Shown here in pieces: positions 21,941 through 32,795 of a DNA stretch of 64,000 nt (its first letter is position 1; each line of letters starts with the position of its first letter). Position numbers and translations under genes: made by a program. The DNA is from Bufo bufo (Eukaryota > Chordata > Amphibia > Anura > Bufonidae), in NCBI RefSeq assembly GCF_905171765.1, contig NC_053392.1, positions 397,510,119 to 397,574,118 of the forward strand. Reading direction: 5' to 3'. Under the pieces are notes generated by a model. That model saw nothing but the letters and a program-made list of their open reading frames with translations, did no database searches and was not told the origin of the DNA.

Positions 21941-22215
21941 AGTGGAATGTTTCAGTTCGAGACCGTGTCACTGTCGGTGTGTATGTGTGTATGCATGGAA
22001 TCAGACGCTGTGAGTAATTCTTTTTTGACTATGGTTAATAGGGTCTTCACCCATATGATCTTATATTTGGGAATTCATCGTGTCCATATTGGTCCCATAG
22101 TATTGTGGCCCTTTGTGACATTGTCTGATGGGTATGTATGTTCATTGCTAACTCGTACCGGGTATGTCCCCGGTGGTTTTTTGTTTCTGTCTGTAACAAC
22201 GATTTAAAACTTATA

Positions 22216-22238
22216 AATAAAGCCTTTTAAAAAAAAAA
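22216..22238 (+). terminator. L1 polyadenylation signal and A tail
   Basis: AATAAA at 22216-22221 is followed after a few bases by an A run reaching 22241, whose last three bases may belong to the target duplication. Confidence 0.85.
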
Positions 22239-22255
22239 AAAGTCCTGGCTGCCAT
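22239..22255. repeat. L1 target-site duplication, 3' copy
   Basis: A second copy of AAAGTCCTGGCTGCCAT, after which the host MITE continues. Confidence 0.88.
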
Positions 22256-22819
22256 AGTAGTAGTGGGGAGCAGTATACTTACAGTCCGTGCGGCTCCCGG
22301 GGCGCTCCAGAATGACGTCAGAGCGCCCCATGCGCATGGATGATCCATGCGACACGTCATTCATGAGCGTGGGGCGCCCTGACGTCACTCTGGAGCGCCC
22401 GGGGAGCCGCACGGACGGTAAGTATACTGCTCCCCCGCTCCCCACTACAATTTACCATGGCTGCCAGGACTTTAGCGTCCTTGCAGCCATGGTAACCATT
22501 CAGAAAAAGCTAAACGTCGGATGCGGCAATGCGCCGAAACGACGTTTAGCTTAAGGCCGGATTCGGATTAATGCCTTTCAATGGGCATTAATTCCGGATC
22601 CGGCCAGTGTTCAGGATTTTTGGCCTGAGCAAAAAGCGCAGCATGCTGCGGTATTTTCTCCGGCCAAAAAAACGTTCCGGTCCGGAACTGAAGACATCCT
22701 GAACGGATTTCTCTCCATTCAGAATGCATTAGGATAAAACTGATCAGGATTCTTCCGGCATAGAGCACCAACGACGGAACTCTATGCCGGAAGAAAAGAA
22801 CGCAAGTGTGAAAGAGCCC

Positions 22820-23255
22820 TTAGTATTAACCAATAGACCTGACAGAACAACAGATGTGCAGGTCGGGGGACACCTGGGAAATAGTGACCATAAAGTAATA
22901 ACCTTCCAATTATCCTTCAAACGAGCGTTTCTACAGGGTGGAACAAAAATACCAAAACTTCAAAAAAGCTAAATTTAGCCAACCAAGAGAGGCCATAGGC
23001 CTAACTGGGACAAAGGCCTCAAAAATAAAGATACCGCCACAAAATGGGATATTTTTAAAAGCATCCTGAAATCTAATTGTGAGAGGTACATACCTTATAG
23101 GAATAAAGGGTTAAGGAACAAGTAGAAACCAATGTGGATAAATAGAACTGTAAAGAAAGCAATAAATGACAAAAAGAAAACATTTAAAATCCCTAAAACA
23201 GGAGGGTAGCGAGGAAGCACTGAAAAACTACAAGGAAAAAATATAATATAATATA
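22820..23255 (+). pseudogene. CR1 LINE fragment 3 (end of endonuclease, linker)
   Basis: Continues the CR1 frame after the MITE: LVLTNRPDRTTDVQVGG, then LGNSDHKVITFQLSF, where SDH is the last endonuclease motif. The following linker is decayed: a TAG follows NKGLRNK near 23123, and there are further frame breaks. The piece ends at the TA where the next Tc1 inserted. Confidence 0.85.
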
Positions 23256-24832
23256 CACTGCTCAAAAAAATAAAGGGAACACAAAAATAACATCCTAGAT
23301 TTGAATTAATTAAATATTCTTCTGAAATACTTTGTTCTTTACATAGTTGAATGTGCTGACAACAAAATCACACAAAAATAAAAAATGGAAATCAAATTTT
23401 TTAACCCATGGAGGTCTGGATTTGGAGTCACACAAAATTAAAGTGGAAAAACACTACAGGCTGATCCAACTTTGATGTAATGTCCTTAAAACAAGTCAAA
23501 ATGAGGCTCAGTAGTGTGTGTGGCCTCCACGTGCCTGTATGACCTCCCTACAACGCCTGTGCATGCTCCTGATGAGGTGGCGGACGGTCTCCTGAGGGAT
23601 CTCCTCCCAGACCTGGACTAAAGCATCTGCCAACTCCTGGACAGTCTGTGGTGCAACGTGACGTTGGTGGATAGAGCGAGACATGATGTCCCAGATGTGC
23701 TCAATTAGATTCAGGTCTGGGGAACGGGTGGGCCAGTCCATAGCATCAATGCCTTCGTCTTGCAGGAACTGCTGACACACTCCAGCCACATGAGGTCTAG
23801 CATTGTCTTGCATTAGGAGGAACCCAGGGCCAACCGCATCAGCATATGGTCTCACAAGGGGTCTGAGGATCTCATCTCAGTACCTAATGGCAGTCAGGCT
23901 ACCTCTGGCGAGCACATGGAGGGCTGTGCAGCCCTCCAAAGAAATGCCACCCCACACCATTACTGACCCAATGCCAAACCGGTCATGCTGGAGGATGTTG
24001 CAGGCAGCAGAACGTTCTCCACGGCGTCTCAAGACTCTGTCACGTCTGTCACATGTGCTCAGTGTGAACCTGCTTTCATCTGTGAAGAGCACAGGGTGCC
24101 AGTGGCGAATTTGTCAATCTTGGTGTTCTCTGGCAAATGCCAAACGTCCTGCACGGTGTTGGGCTGTAAGCACAACCCCCACCTGGGGACGTCGGGCCCT
24201 CATATCACCCTCATAGAGTCTGTTTCTGACCGTTTGAGCAGACACATGCACATTTGTGGCCTACTGGAGGTCATTTTGCAGAGCTCTGGCAGTGCTCCTC
24301 CTGTTCCTCATTGCACAAAGGCAGAGGTAGCGGTCCTGCTGCTGGGTTGTTGCCCTCCTACGGCCTCCTCTACGTCTCCTGATGTATTGGCCTGTCTCCT
24401 GGTAGCGCCTCCATGCTCTGGACACTACGCTGACAGACACAGCAAACCTTCTTGCCACAGCTCGCATTGATGTGCCATCCTGGATAAGCTGCACTACCTG
24501 AGCCACTTGTGTGGGTTGAAGACTCCGTCTCATGCTACCACTAGAGTGAAAGCACCACCAGCATTCAAAAGTGACCAAAACATCAGCCAGGAAGCATAGG
24601 AACTGAGAAGTGGTCTGTGGTTACCACCTGCAGAACCACTCCTTTATTGGGGGTGTCTTGCTAATTGCCTATAATTTCCACCTGTTGTCTATCCCATTTG
24701 CACAACAGCATGTGAAATTGATTGTCACTCAGTGTTGCTTCCTAAGTGGACAGTTTGATTTTCACAGAAGTGTGATTGACTTGGAGTTACATTGGTGTTG
24801 TTTAAGTGTTCCCTTTATTTTTTTGAGCAGTG
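23256..24832 (-). mobile_element. Tc1 transposon (cactgctcaaaaaaataaag ends), dead copy
   Basis: A 1577-bp element between TA at 23254-23255 and 24833-24834. The inverted ends are CACTGCTCAAAAAAATAAAG and CTTTATTTTTTTGAGCAGTG. It is the close relative of the intact copy at 43879-45449. It interrupts the CR1. Confidence 0.9.
23508..24533 (-). pseudogene. Tc1 transposase killed by three nonsense changes
   Basis: The whole transposase can be read in one frame without an indel, from [14 protein letters not shown] to the C-terminal ARGGHTHY. It is broken only by stops at 24261-24263 (TAG, CAG in the intact copy), 24114-24116 (TGA, TGG in the intact copy) and 23877-23879 (TGA, CGA in the intact copy). 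The triad residues [17 protein letters not shown] and SPDLNLIEH are present, with Pro changed to Leu before the Glu motif. All three stops are C-to-T or G-to-A transitions relative to the paralogue. Non-functional. Confidence 0.9.
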
Positions 24833-25885
24833 TATTTATTAATGATCTTGTAGAAGGCTTTTACAGTAAAATATCAATTTTTGCAGATGACCCTAAACTG
24901 TGTAAAGTAATTAACACTGAAGAGGACAATATACTGCTACAGATGGATCTGGATAGATTATAGGCTTGGGCAGAGAAGTGGCAGACGAGGTTTAACACTG
25001 ACAAATGTAAGGTTATGCACATGGGAAGGAATAATGCAAATCACCCGTACATACTAAAATGATAAAACACTCGGTAACACTGACATGGAAAAGGACCTAG
25101 GAATTTTACTAAACAGCAAACTAAGCAGTAAAAACCAGTGTCAGGCAGCTGCTGCCAAGGCCAATAAGATAATGGGTTGCATCAAAAGAGCATAGATGCC
25201 CGTGATAAGAACATAGTCCTACCACTTTACAAATCGCTAGTCAGACCACACATGGAGTATTGTGTACAGTTCTGGGCTCCTGTGAACAGGGCAGATATAG
25301 CAGAGCTGGAGAGGGTTCAGAGAAGGGCAACTAAAGTAATAACTGGAATCCGGCGACTACAGTACCCTGAAATATCAACATTAGGGTTATTCACTTTAGA
25401 AAAAAAGACGACTGAGGGGAGATCTAATATCCATGTATAAAAATATTAGGGGTCAGTACAGAGATCTATCCCATCATCTATTTATCCCCAGGACTGACTG
25501 TGACAAAGGGGACATCCTCTGCGTCTGGAGGAAAGTAAGTTTGTACACAAACATAGAAGAGGATTCTTTAAGGTAAGAGCAGTGAGACTATGGAACTCTC
25601 TGCCCGAGGAGGTGGTGATGGTGAGTACAATAAAGGAATTCAAGAGGGGCCCGGATGTATTTCTGGAGCGTCATAATACAGGCTATAGCTACTAGAGAGG
25701 GGTCGTTTGATCCAGGGAGTTATTCTGATTGCCTGATTGGAGTCGGGAAGGAATTTCTTTCCCCTTAAGTGGGGAAAATTGGCTTCTACCTCAGTTTTTT
25801 TTTTTGCCTTCCTCTGGATCAACTTGCAGGATAACAGGCCGAACTGGATGGACAAATGTCTTTTTTCGGCCTTATATACTATGTA
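24833..25885 (+). pseudogene. CR1 LINE fragment 4 (reverse transcriptase C-terminus and 3' tail)
   Basis: The start reads FINDLVEGFYSKISIFADD, the reverse-transcriptase catalytic region (FADD). Then come MDLDRL and AWAEKWQTRFNTDKCKVMHM after an in-frame stop. Next is SLVRPHMEYCVQFWAPVNRA and LERVQRRATKVITGI, the conserved thumb and connection of CR1, with a further frameshift near 25415. The 3' region, reading through NSLPEEVVMVSTIKEFKRG to a tail reading ITGRTGWTNVFF, is the common CR1 end in vertebrates, finishing near TATATACTATG. Multiple stops and shifts make it inactive. Confidence 0.87.
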
Positions 25886-26229
25886 CCCGGTACAGAGCAC
25901 AACGCAAGTTTATTAAATTAAAAATCTAAATTAAAAAGCTGGAATTACATTTATGTCACCTACAGCTCCCACATTATTTACCATACTTTTTCTTATTGAA
26001 AATCCTGTAACACGGTAGCATCTACAAAGCTTTGCTTTTCCAGTTTGTTTCACAGACATGTACTTGATGTAGTTTAAAACATAAAAAGCAAACAAGAACA
26101 TCTCGAATTTTGTAAATTTGTAAGAATTTTTATTGCTTTTACTGTCTCATGCATTTTTTTAGTACAGTTAAAAAAACTGCCTAGAGAACAGAGGTCGCAC
26201 TAAACTATCAGGTGTAAAAATACTTCTAG
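25886..26229. other. no feature seen; AT-rich
   Basis: AT-rich sequence between the CR1 tail and a MITE; nothing supported. Confidence 0.4.
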
Positions 26230-26524
26230 GGGCTCATGCACACAACCAATAGAGGTTTTGCGGTCCGTAAATCGCAGATTTGCAAAATACAGATACTGGC
26301 CATGTGCATTCCGTATTTTGCGGAACGGAACAGCTGGCCCCTAATAAAACAGTCCTATGCTTGTCCGTAATGTGGACAATAATAGGACATGTTCTATTTT
26401 TTTATTGAACAGACATATGGAGATGCAAGTAATTTCCGTTTTTTCTGCGGCCCAATTTAAGTGAATGGTTTCGCATACAGTGCGAAAAAAAATATATAAA
26501 TAAAAAGTTTGCATGCATGAGCCC
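26230..26524. mobile_element. MITE (gggctcatgcacac ends)
   Basis: The left GGGCTCATGCACAC is matched by the inverse GCATGCATGAGCCC at the right, allowing one insertion. The interior (TTGCGGAACGGAACAG, TCCTATGCTTGTCC) recurs at 38571-38884, so it is a dispersed family. TAG precedes and TAA follows it. Confidence 0.6.
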
Positions 26525-26889
26525 TAATACAGCTAAACACTTTAAAAATCAGGTCTAAGGGGCACTGCTTACAAGAATTAACAGTTACTGATAAATAATC
26601 ACAATTTTTTTCAGAGTTTTTAAATGCTTGTATAAAGCGCCATAGCGATGGAGTATTGTCTGGTTCTATAGAGAAAACTATGGGGGGAAAAAGCCACATA
26701 GGGAGTATGCTGTGTTTTCTTTTGGCGGGGAGAGAAAAAAATAAAAAATAAATGTATTACTCAATAATTTACTATACAGTTTAAAGTAACATCAAAAGCA
26801 GCAGTATTGTTGGAAAGAAAAAAAATAAATAATCATAAATTGGCGTTTCCGACTCCAATCTGAAGTTTTGTAAAACGCCCCAAACTTAT
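26525..26889. other. no feature seen
   Basis: AT-rich with poly(A) runs near 26735-26755 and 26816-26828. No supported frame. Confidence 0.35.
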
Positions 26890-27230
26890 TAAAATGCAGC
26901 CCCTGAACCCAATTGAACATCTCTGGCGAGACCTGAAAATGAATTTCCACTGACAGTCCCCATCCATCCTGACAGAGCTTGAGAGAAGGTATGCAAACTG
27001 CAAACCTTGGGGCATCATACCCAAGGCGGCTGTAATCTCTGCCAAAGGTGCTCCAACTAAGTAAAAAGGGTCTGAATACTTATGTCAATGCAAGATTTTT
27101 GTTTTCTCTTTTCAATAAGATTTCAAACATTCTGTATTGACCTAGTCATTATGTGGTTCTGGGTGCAGAATGAGAGGGAGATGTGAAATAAGAGAAAGGG
27201 TCTGAAGCCTTACTGAATGCATTGCATGGC
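26890..27230 (+). pseudogene. 3' remnant of a decayed Tc1 transposon
   Basis: The plus strand reads LNPIEHLWRDLKMNF, the third catalytic motif (Glu) of a Tc1 transposase. A stop follows, then weakly conserved C-terminal text with KAAVISAKGAPTK and a stop at 27061-27063. Downstream, AGGGTCTGAATACTTATGTC resembles the end region of Tc1 elements. The rest of the element is missing. Confidence 0.7.
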
Positions 27231-27439
27231 ATTTTTTTAGGCTTTTCTCCCTTACACATCTCTATATAGGAGTTTAAAAAAAAGGACTGTTTAACCACCT
27301 CCGGACCGCCTAACGCAGGATCGCGTTCCGGAGGTGGCAGCCCTGCGCACAGTCACGCATATATGCGTAATCTCGCGAGACGCGAGATTTCCTGTGAACG
27401 CGCGCACACAGGCGCGCGCGCTCACAGGAACGGAAGGTA

Positions 27440-27562
27440 AGAGAGTTGATCTCCAGCCTGCCAGCGGCGATCGTTCGCTGGCAGGCTGGAGATGTGTTTT
27501 TTTTAACCCCTAACAGGTATATTAGACGCTGTTTTGATAACAGCGTCTAATATACCTGCTAC
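27440..27562. repeat. two strong hairpins
   Basis: ATCTCCAGCCTGCCAGCG pairs with CGCTGGCAGGCTGGAGAT. CAGGTATATTAGACGCTGTT pairs with AACAGCGTCTAATATACCTG. Both are perfect over 18-20 bp and sit near the left end of the TTAA element. Confidence 0.85.
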
Positions 27563-27716
27563 CTGGTCCTCTGGTGGTCCCCTTTGTTTGGATCGGCCAC
27601 CAGAGGACACAGGTAGCTCAGTAAAGTCCCACCAAGCACCACTACACTACACTACACCCCCCCCCCCCCCCCCGTCACTTATTAACCCCTTATTAGCCCC
27701 TGATCACCCCTGATCA

Positions 27717-28075
27717 CCCCATATAGACTCCCTGATTACCCCCCTGTCATTGATCAACCCCCTGTAAAGCTCCATTCAGATGTCCGCATGATTTTTACGG
27801 ATCCACTGATAGATGGATTGGATCCGCAAAACGCATCCGGATGTCTGAATGAAGCCTTACAGGGGCATGATCAATGACTGTGGTTATCACCCCATATAGA
27901 CTCCCTGATCACCCCCCTGTCATTGATTACCCCCCTGTCATTGATTACCCCCCTGTAAAGCTCCATTCAGACGTCCGCATGATTTTTACGGATCCACTGA
28001 TAGATGGATTGGATCCGCAAAACGCATCCGGACGTCTGAATGAAGCCTTACAGAGGCATGATCAATGACTGTGGT
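27717..28075. repeat. tandem duplicated block
   Basis: The segment beginning CCCATATAGACTCCCTGAT and containing the hairpin GATTTTTACGGATCCACTGA occurs twice in tandem (from about 27718 and from about 27890). A third partial start lies at 28082. Confidence 0.85.
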
Positions 28076-28095
28076 GATCACCCCATATAGACTCC

Positions 28096-28340
28096 CTGAT
28101 CACCACCCCTGTCATTGATCACCCCCCCTGTCATTGATCACCCCCCCTGTCATTTATCACCCCCCCTGTCATTTATCACCCCCCCTGTCATTTATCACCC
28201 CCCTGTCATTTATCACCCCCCCTGTCATTTATCACCCCCCCTGTCATTTATCACCCCCCCTGTCATTTATCACCCCCCCTGTCATTTATCACCCCCCCTG
28301 TCATTTATCACCCCCCCTGTCATTTATCACCCCTCTGTAA
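28096..28340. repeat. 19-bp minisatellite
   Basis: About a dozen copies of CTGTCATTTATCACCCCCC; the first units carry TTGATC in place of TTTATC. Frames across it give repetitive proline-rich peptides that are artefacts of the repeat. Confidence 0.93.
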
Positions 28341-28499
28341 GGCTCCATTCAGACATTTTTTTTTTTCTTACAAAGTCTCATATTCCACTAACTTGTGTCA
28401 AAAAATAAAATCTCACATGAACTCACCATACCCCTCACGGAATCCAAATGCGTAAATTTTTTTAGACATTTATATTCCAGACTTCTCACGCTTTAGGGC

Positions 28500-30210
28500 C
28501 CCTAGAATGCCAGGGCAGTATAAATACCCCACATGTGACCCCATTTCGGAAAGAAGACACCCCCAGGTATTTCGTGAGGGGCATATTGAGTCCATGAAAG
28601 ATTGAAATTTTTGTCCCAAGTTAGCGGAACGGGAGACTTTGTGAGAAAAAAATTAAAAATATCAATTTCCGCTAACTTGTGCCAAAAAAAAAAAAATATT
28701 TCTATGAACTCGCCATGCCCCTCATTGAATACCTTGGGGTGTCTTCTTTCCAAAATGGGGTCACATGTGGGGTATTTATACTGCCCTGGCATTCTAGGGG
28801 CCCCAAAGCGTGAGAAGAAGTCTGGTATCCAAATGTCTAAAAATGCCCTCCTAAAAAGGACTTTGGGCACCTTTGCGCATCTAGGCTGCAAAAAAGTGTC
28901 ACACATCTGGTATCGCCGTACTCAGGAGAAGTTGGGGAATGTGTTTTGGGGTGTCATTTTACATATACCCATGCTGGGTGAGAGAAATATCTTGGTCAAA
29001 TGCCAACTTTGTATAAAAAAAATGGGAAAAGTTGTCTTTTGCCAAGATATTTCTCTCACCCAGCATGGGTATATGTAAAATGACACCCCAAAACACATTC
29101 CCCAACTTCTCCTGAATACGGCGATACCACATGTGTGACACTTTTTTGCAGCCTAGGTGGGCAAAGGGGCCCATATTCCAAAGAGCACCTTTAGGATTTC
29201 ACAGGTCATTTACCTACTTACCACACATTAGGGCCCCTGGAAAATGCCAGGGCAGTATAACTACCCCACAAGTGACCCCATTTTGGAAAGAAGACACCCC
29301 AAGGTATTCCGTGAGGGGCATGGCGAGTTCCTAGAAATTTTTATTTTTTGTCACAAGTTAGTGGAAAATGATGATTTTTTTTTTTTTTTTTTCATACAAA
29401 GTCTCATATTCCACTAACTTGTGACAAAAAATAAAAACTTCCATGAACTCACTATGCCCATCAGCGAATACCTTGGGGTCTCTTCTTTCCAAAATGGGGT
29501 CACTTGTGGGGTAGTTATACTGCCCTGGCATTCTAGGGGCCCAAATGTGTGGTAAGGAGTTTGAAATCAAAAAAAGTGTCACACATGTGGTATCTCCGTA
29601 CTCAGGAGAAGTTGGGGAATGTGTTTTGGGGTGTCATTTTACATATACCCATGCTGGGTGAGAGAAATATCTTGGCAAAAGACAACTTTTCCCATTTTTT
29701 TTATACAAAGTTGGCATTTGACCAAGATATTTATCTCACCCAGCATCGGTATATGTAAAATGACACCCCAAAACACATTCCTCAACTTCTCCTGAATACA
29801 GAGATACCAGATGTGTGACACTTTTTTGCAGCCTAGGTGGGCAAAGGGGCCCATATTCCAAAGAGCACCTTTCGGATTTCACTCGTCATTTTTTACAGAA
29901 TTTGATTTCAAACTCCTTACCACACATTTGGGCCCCTAGAATGCCAGGGCAGTATAACTACCCCACAAGTGACCCCATTTTGGAAAGAAGAGACCCCAAG
30001 GTATTTCGTGATGGGCATAGTGAGTTCATAGAAGTTTTTATTTTTTGTCACAAGTTAGTGGAATATGAGACTTTGTAAGAAAAAAAAAAAAATAAATCAT
30101 TTTCCGCTAACTTGTGACAAAAAATAAAAAGTTCTATGAACTCACTATGCCCATCAGCGAATACCTTAGGGTGTGTACTTTCCGAAATGGGGTCATTTGT
30201 GGGGTGTTTG
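28500..30210. repeat. array of alternating palindromes
   Basis: Arms of roughly 300-390 bp alternate in orientation, with symmetry centres near 28648, 29020, 29385, 29697 and 30085. Markers include GGGCCCCTAGAATGCCAGGG and its inverse, GTGTCACACATGTGGTATC and its inverse, and GAGAGAAATATCTTGG with CCAAGATATTTCTCTC. Neighbouring arms are inverse copies and arms two apart are direct copies. No coding. Confidence 0.88.
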
Positions 30211-30961
30211 TACTGTCTGGCCATTGTAGAACCTCAGGAAACATGACAGGTGCTCAGAAAGTCAGAGCTGCTTCAAAAAGCGGAAATTCACATTTTTGTA
30301 CCATAGTTTGTAAACGCTATAACTTTTACCCAAAGCATTTTTTTTTTACCCAAACATTTTTTTTTTATCAAAGACATGTAGAACAATAAATTTAGAGCAA
30401 AATTTATATATGGATGTAGTTTTTTTTGCAAAATTTTACAACTGAAAGTGAAAAATGTCATTTTTTTGCAAAAAAAATCGTTAAATTTCAATTAATAACA
30501 AAAAAAGTAAAAATGTCAGCAGCAATGAAATACCACCAAATGAAAGCTCTATTAGTGAGAAGAAAAGGAGGTAAAATTCATTTGGGTGGTAAGTTGCATG
30601 ACCGAGCAATAAACGGTGAAAGTAGTGTAGGTCAGAAGTGTAAAAAGTGGCCTGGTCTTTCAGGGTGTTTAAGCACTGGGGGCTGAGGTGGTTAAAGCAT
30701 ACAAGATAGAAAAAAAATTTTTGCCACCAAGAAAAAATAAAATAAAAATTGTGTGAAGGAAGCCCTAGGATTCACTTGTGGCTTTGGCTCAAAAAATGCA
30801 TTTCTAAAAGGGGAGAACTATTGTCAAGTATAATACAGCACAGTTTGACAATGATGACAAAACTATAATGCAAAATGTAAAGTATGGCTGAAGATGTTCC
30901 AAACAGTCAAAACTTCAGGAAACAAGCCCCATCTGGACCACAAAGCTTCTAGCTCATCCAT

Positions 30962-31419
30962 TTAAAGAGGACCTTTCACCGATTCTTACCCTATGAACTA
31001 AGTATACATACATGTGGAGCGGCGCCCGGGGATCTCACTGCACTTACTATTATCCCCGGGCGCCGCTCCCTTCTCCTGCTATGTCCTCCGGTATCTCCGT
31101 TCCCTAAGTTATGGTAGGCGGAGTCTGCCCTAGTGCTGGCCAATCGCATTGCAGAGCTCACAGCCTGGGAGAAAATAACCTCCCAGGCTGTGAGCTCTGC
31201 GCTGCGATTGGCCAGCGCTAGGGCAGACTCCGCCTACCATAACTTAGGGACTGGTATCTCCGCCTACTATAACTTAGTGAGCGGAGATACCGGAGGGCAT
31301 AGCGGGAGAACGGAGCGGCGCCCGGGGATAACAGTAAGTGCAGTGAGATCCCCGGGCGCCGCTGTACATATCTGTATAGTTAGTTCATAGGGTAAGAATC
31401 GGTGAAAGGTCCTCTTTAA
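30962..31419. mobile_element. T2-like TTAA MITE (TTAAAGAGGACCTTTCACC)
   Basis: TTAA at both ends. TTAAAGAGGACCTTTCACCG at the left is the inverse of CGGTGAAAGGTCCTCTTTAA at the right. Inner arms GCGGCGCCCGGGGAT and AGACTCCGCCTACCATAACT pair with their inverses. The 42597-43557 element has the same ends. Confidence 0.75.
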
Positions 31420-31955
31420 AGCAGTTTATTTTCCACAAGACTGACTATAGCAGGTAGTAAAGGTAGGCTCACATGCTGCACAATGTGGCTAACACCCCCT
31501 ACCCCAACACACAGATAGTAGCTGTTCTCAAGGTGGAGGCAGTCACACGGTGTAGCTGTGGCTCCATCCAATGCAATACCAAGCACGACCTATGAAATAT
31601 ACGGCATTGTGCTTGGAGGCTGCAGCACTTACTGTAGTGCCCAGCCTCTTCTAACAGCTGATCAGCAGAGGTCCCAGGAGTTGGACCCCCGCCAATCTGA
31701 TCTTGTGGGTGAAATTTCAGGCTGAACCTAAAATGCACTCTACTCTTTACAGGAGAACTTAATGTGACCTTCTCTAAATTTTTTGATGCACATGTCCAAC
31801 TGTTCAATGTTTCAGTTCTTTTTGCACAACTTGCTGTTCTCTAACAAGGAGCTTAATGGCAAAATTCACAACCGGTGTTTGATCCATGAATCACCTAATA
31901 AATTTCCTGGTTCAATTAGAATTGGTATTTAAACAGTCCTCCTCTTGCTGTTCAC
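31420..31955. other. no gene seen
   Basis: Mixed sequence with a fragment (AGCTGATCAGCAGAGGTCCC near 31660) resembling the interior of the 13100-13526 MITE. The part next to 31956 may be the 5' region of the following decayed transposon. Confidence 0.35.
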
Positions 31956-32722
31956 ATTTTGACGTTATGAGACCAAGACGACGCCTAACAATTGGTCAAC
32001 AGTACCTCACCATTGCGAGGCTTTAAGCAGGATGTTCTTAGACAAAAGTGGCCACTGAGCTTAGAGAGTCACAGAGTGTCATCAGCAGGTTGCAACAGAG
32101 ACTGGAAGAGTCACAGAAAGGCATAGAAGTGGAAGTCCTTTGGCCACATCCCATACTGATGACCGCTTCACTGTGAACAATGCTCTGCGAATCCAGATAA
32201 TGAATGCCACACAACTCTAAGCACATTTAACAGGGGTGAGAGGCACTCAACTGTCACATCAGACCACTCGAAATCAGCGTGCTAGACAACCTGCAAGGGT
32301 ACCTGACCACAACACCAGGCACAGGCATCATCATCTTGCATGGGCCAGGGAGCAGCTACGCTGGATGAGTCGATTCACGCTTAGCAGAAATTATGGCGGC
32401 CAACGATGTTCGAGACGTCAAGGAGAGCGCTATGACGCCTTCGGTGGTGCTACAGTGTGGGCAGATGTCTAGTCAATACAGAACTGCCCTACACTTTGTG
32501 AATGGTTCAGTGACAAGCCCATACTACTTAAATAACATAATTAATCCAGTCACTGTCCCTCTGCATGAACACAGGCCTAATTTCATCTTCATGGATGACA
32601 GTGCTCCAGCTCATCAATGTCAAATCATTAGAGAACGGCTGCTGGAGACTGAGGTACCTCAAATGGAGTGGTCTGCACTTTCTCCAGACCTGAATCCAAT
32701 AGAAAACCAATGGGATTTTTAA
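31956..32722 (+). pseudogene. decayed Tc1/mariner transposase
   Basis: Plus-strand fragments appear in family order. MRPRRRLTIGQQYLTIARL is the first helix-turn-helix. Near 32060 comes LRESQSVISRLQQRL, the second. Then come a decayed middle, FIFMDDSAPAHQCQIIRERL (second catalytic Asp), and [17 protein letters not shown] (Glu). Stops and shifts are frequent. The first catalytic box is not readable. This is a fourth distinct Tc1-like lineage in the window. Confidence 0.8.
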
Positions 32723-32795
32723 AGCTTTGACTGTGCTTGATAAATTACATGATAATTGTTTTGTTTTGGTTGTTACAGACCACTATGAAATATAT

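Larger units (their letters stand above)
16279..22238 (+). mobile_element. full-length L1-type LINE, both ORFs open
   Basis: A non-LTR retrotransposon of about 5.96 kb, flanked by a 17-bp direct repeat. It has a GC-rich 5' leader (16279-16957), ORF1 (16958-17791), a 396-bp spacer, ORF2 (18188-21940), a 3' leader with AATAAA at 22216-22221 and a 10-13 base A tail. The 5' end abuts the target duplication cleanly, so it does not look 5'-truncated. Both frames are free of stops. It landed inside a hairpin-forming Harbinger-like MITE that had itself landed in a CR1. Confidence 0.92.
16106..22819. mobile_element. Harbinger-like MITE (GGGCTCTTTCACACTTGCGTT), split by an L1
   Basis: The left end GGGCTCTTTCACACTTGCG at 16106 is matched by the inverse CGCAAGTGTGAAAGAGCCC ending at 22819. 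TTA at 16103-16105 and 22820-22822 is the target duplication; removing one copy and the element restores the CR1 reading frame. The interior without the L1 is about 750 bp of palindromic, CCGGATCC-rich sequence, with an inner inverted pair at 22280-22340 and 22370-22430 (GCGGCTCCCGGGGCGCTCCAG). It has no coding of its own. Confidence 0.8.
27291..30695. mobile_element. long non-coding TTAA element (TTAACCACCTCCGG)
   Basis: Begins TTAACCACCT and ends AGGTGGTTAA, so TTAA plus CCACCT form inverted ends. TTAA followed by CC is typical of piggyBac-type elements, whereas the TTAAAGG group in this window is T2-like. The body is 3.4 kb without a transposase. It holds hairpins (27440-27495, 27517-27561), a near-perfect duplicated block of about 170-190 bp (from 27717 and from 27888), a 19-bp minisatellite and a series of alternating palindromes. 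I interpret it as a non-autonomous element grown by internal duplication. Confidence 0.65.

Noticed and set aside
28115..28408. Open frames with repeated proline-rich peptides
   Set aside because: They are translations of the 19-bp minisatellite and have no independent support.
28602..30078. Several 65-158 codon frames sharing the peptide VSHIWYRRTQEKLGNVF
   Set aside because: They arise from the repeated palindrome arms and occur on both strands. They have no start context and no family, so I treat them as non-coding.
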